Positions 8,293-9,454 of a DNA stretch of 9,454 nt are shown piece by piece. A program made the translations under genes and the position numbers. The stretch is taken from positions 1 to 9,454 of the forward strand of contig CAADWC010000018.1 of the NCBI GenBank assembly GCA_900752625.1, given 5' to 3'. The notes beneath the pieces were generated by a model. That model did no database searches, was not told the origin of the DNA, and saw only the letters and a program-made list of their open reading frames with translations. Origin of the DNA: Oscillospiraceae bacterium (GTDB lineage: Bacteria > Bacillota > Clostridia > Oscillospirales > Ruminococcaceae). Positions within the stretch are counted from its first letter, which is position 1, and each line of letters begins with the position of its first letter.

Positions 8293-8433
8293 GTGCAGCA
8301 AAATACAATAATTTATAGTGCAAGAATACTGACATATCCTGCAAATTTTGCAGATTGGCTTAAATGATCCCTTTTAAGTGATTTGCACGATATGTCAGTG
8401 TTTTAGTATTATTTGTTATTGCTTTTACTGCAC
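8293..8433. repeat. Long near-palindromic control region between abfA and the AraC-type gene
   Basis: The left arm (8293-8346) and the reverse complement of the right arm (8381-8433) align over 53 positions with about 42 identities and one gap, counted by hand. A 34-base centre separates them. Best blocks: GTGCAGCAAAA (8293-8303) against TTTTACTGCAC (8423-8433), 10 of 11; and ACTGACATATCCTGCAAAT (8328-8346) against ATTTGCACGATATGTCAGT (8381-8399), 18 of 19. Both pairs share the centre at about 8363. The inner arm centres are 53 bases apart, about five helical turns. The outer blocks overlap the abfA -35 position and the spacer of the regulator's promoter. The likely role is a symmetric operator for the adjacent AraC-family protein. 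That assignment is inferred; the symmetry is directly visible. Confidence 0.75.
8339..8353. repeat. 15-base palindrome inside the control region
   Basis: CTGCAAATTTTGCAG is symmetric around a single central T, with perfect 7-base arms. It overlaps the inner end of the left arm of the larger dyad and supplies a third TGCAAA-type half-site. No equivalent exists on the right arm, so it breaks the symmetry of the region toward abfA. Confidence 0.55.
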
Positions 8434-8447
8434 GTTTATATTATAAT
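8419..8447 (+). promoter_or_regulatory. Promoter of the AraC-type regulator gene
   Basis: TTGCTT (8419-8424) and TATAAT (8442-8447) are spaced by 17 bases. Transcription should start near 8454, about 40 bases before the GTG start. The outer operator-like block TTTTACTGCAC (8423-8433) overlaps the -35 end and spacer, a placement that suggests autorepression. Confidence 0.6.
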
Positions 8448-8492
8448 GAATATAAGAAAATGACCGTATAAGAATCTGAGGAGGTCTGTACT

Positions 8493-9287
8493 GTGCGGAT
8501 TACAAACGTTGGATACAATCATTATCACGACGCCGATTTTTTTATCAACCGCCCTATGGGGTCGGGCGACTATCTTATGCTGCTTCTTAAAACTCCTGCT
8601 ATATTTACGATTGACGGTGCAGAATTCCGGAGCGAGGCTAATTCTGTACTGCTTTATAATAAGGGAACTCCGCAATTTTACAAAGCTGACGGCGCTCAGT
8701 TCGGCAATGACTGGTTTCATTTTCTTCCTGATAATGAGGAGGATGAAAGATTTCTTGCTGCTCTGGATATACCTTTTGATAAGATAATTAAGCTTGACAG
8801 TGTTGCAGAGCTTTCAGTTTTTATCAACATGATGTGCTACGAAAATTATTCCGCAAATTTATTCAAAGCTGATTCTGTAGATCTGCTTGTCAAGCTGTTC
8901 TTTATTAAGCTCAGCGAGAAAATGCATATGTCGGCAAACGAGGATTTCGGAACGTGGCATAAAAAATTGTCCATACTGCGTACAAAAATTTACAATATGC
9001 CATCCCACGACTGGAATATAGACGGCCTTGCCCATGAGCTGACTGCCAGCCGTTCATCCTTTCAGCATATGTATAAGAAAATATTCGGTACAACTCCTAT
9101 GAATGACTTTATACCCAGCCGTACCGAACGCGCCAAATATCTTCTTTCTTCAACCGACTATACCATAACATACATTGCACAGATGTGCGGCTACTCTTCG
9201 GATACGCATTTTATGCGCCAGTTCAAAAAGAAAACCGGCATGACCCCTTCTGCATACCGAATTGTAAAACATAATGAAAAGAGGTAA
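8493..9287 (+). CDS. AraC-family transcriptional regulator
   Basis: A 264-residue DNA-binding regulator, probably responding to a sugar made by this locus. The N-terminal part (about 1-150) fits a cupin-type ligand and dimerisation domain, with FFINRPMGSGDYLMLLLKTP (16-34) near its start. The C-terminal part (about 159-258) is a typical AraC/XylS double helix-turn-helix: first helix pair around WNIDGLAHELTASRSSFQHMYKK (174-196), second around ITYIAQMCGYSSDTHFMRQFKK (225-246), ending in the family signature TGMTPSAYR (248-256). The GTG start at 8493-8495 is chosen because GAGGAGGT (8478-8485) precedes it by 7 bases; the first in-frame ATG would cut into the sensor domain. It is divergent from abfA across a symmetric operator-like region and cotranscribed with the next GH5 gene. 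The ligand is unknown; arabinose or an arabino-oligosaccharide is inferred from context. Confidence 0.93.
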   Translation: MRITNVGYNHYHDADFFINRPMGSGDYLMLLLKTPAIFTIDGAEFRSEANSVLLYNKGTPQFYKADGAQFGNDWFHFLPDNEEDERFLAALDIPFDKIIKLDSVAELSVFINMMCYENYSANLFKADSVDLLVKLFFIKLSEKMHMSANEDFGTWHKKLSILRTKIYNMPSHDWNIDGLAHELTASRSSFQHMYKKIFGTTPMNDFIPSRTERAKYLLSSTDYTITYIAQMCGYSSDTHFMRQFKKKTGMTPSAYRIVKHNEKR

Positions 9288-9293
9288 ACCGAT

Positions 9294-9454
9294 ATGAAAA
9301 AATTCGTAGGATTTGAAAAGGGCGTAAATCTGGGCGGATGGCTGTCTCAGGGAACATATGATAAGAAACATCTTGACAGCTTTATCAGCGAAGATGATTT
9401 CAGAATAATTTCAGGTGGGGGCGCCGATCATGTACGTATACCGGTTGATTACAA
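9294..9454 (+). CDS. GH5 glycosidase, N-terminal fragment cut by window edge
   Basis: Only the first 53 codons are present. The start MKKFVGFEKGVNLGGWLSQG and the later GADHVRIPVDYN (43-54 region) are typical of the first strands of a GH5 barrel, seen in cellulase-like and exo-glucanase-like enzymes. Nothing resembles a signal peptide, so this copy is likely cytoplasmic, unlike the GH5 lipoprotein at 5475-6758, with which it shares little in this region. GAGGT at 9281-9285 precedes the ATG at 9294-9296 by 8 bases, and only 6 bases separate it from the regulator's stop, so the two genes should be one transcript. Residue 42 is Gly (GGG) where I would expect a conserved Trp (TGG). Catalytic residues lie outside the window; subfamily and substrate cannot be set. 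Confidence 0.82.
   Translation, partial: MKKFVGFEKGVNLGGWLSQGTYDKKHLDSFISEDDFRIISGGGADHVRIPVDY

Noticed and set aside
8347..8380. Long hairpin as a small RNA or riboswitch
   Set aside because: Both predicted transcription starts lie outside the dyad and point away from it, so neither transcript would contain it. DNA-level symmetry is the better explanation.
8436..8720. Minus-strand frame of 94 codons over the regulator's promoter and start
   Set aside because: Antisense to the regulator and crossing its promoter; no start signals or recognisable domain.

Overview
The window reads as chromosomal DNA from a plant-fibre-degrading member of the Clostridia, most like Ruminococcus or another Oscillospiraceae. 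This rests on the style of the proteins, strong GGAGG-type ribosome binding sites, TTGxxx/TATAAT promoters and moderate GC. It is an inference from familiarity, not a database result. No mobile element, CRISPR array, tRNA or rRNA was seen. No gap between genes exceeds about 245 bases.

Six genes are on the minus strand and two on the plus strand, diverging from a control region at 8248-8492. Leftward, the first unit is a cytoplasmic GH51 alpha-L-arabinofuranosidase (6769-8247), followed 10 bases later by a secreted GH5 endoglucanase lipoprotein (5475-6758). A hairpin at 5350-5389 closes this unit. A clear extended -10 promoter at 5317-5346 then drives a tightly packed araA-araB-araD operon (L-arabinose isomerase, ribulokinase, ribulose-5-phosphate 4-epimerase). 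After a 221-base gap rich in inverted repeats comes a GH1 beta-glucosidase, whose last residues lie beyond base 1. Rightward, an AraC-family regulator (8493-9287) is followed 6 bases later by the start of a second GH5 glycosidase without a signal peptide, cut by the right edge.

Together the genes form a Gram-positive polysaccharide-utilisation locus. The GH5 lipoprotein would cut a beta-1,4-glucan-type backbone at the cell surface. GH51 would remove arabinofuranose from imported oligosaccharides, and GH1 (perhaps with the second GH5) would hydrolyse the gluco-oligosaccharides. AraA, AraB and AraD would carry arabinose to D-xylulose 5-phosphate. A backbone-cleaving glucanase beside a complete arabinose pathway points to an arabinose-decorated glucan, or to mixed arabinoxylan and cellulose. 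No sugar transporter is in the window.

The most notable non-coding signal is the control region between the arabinofuranosidase and the regulator. From 8293 to 8433 it is a near-palindrome: two arms of 53-54 bases, about 80% identical by my hand alignment, meet head to head around a 34-base centre. The innermost 19 bases of each arm match at 18 positions, and the outer ends overlap both core promoters. It looks like a symmetric operator for the adjacent AraC-type protein. All enzymes belong to known families, and I found no protein of a wholly unknown type.
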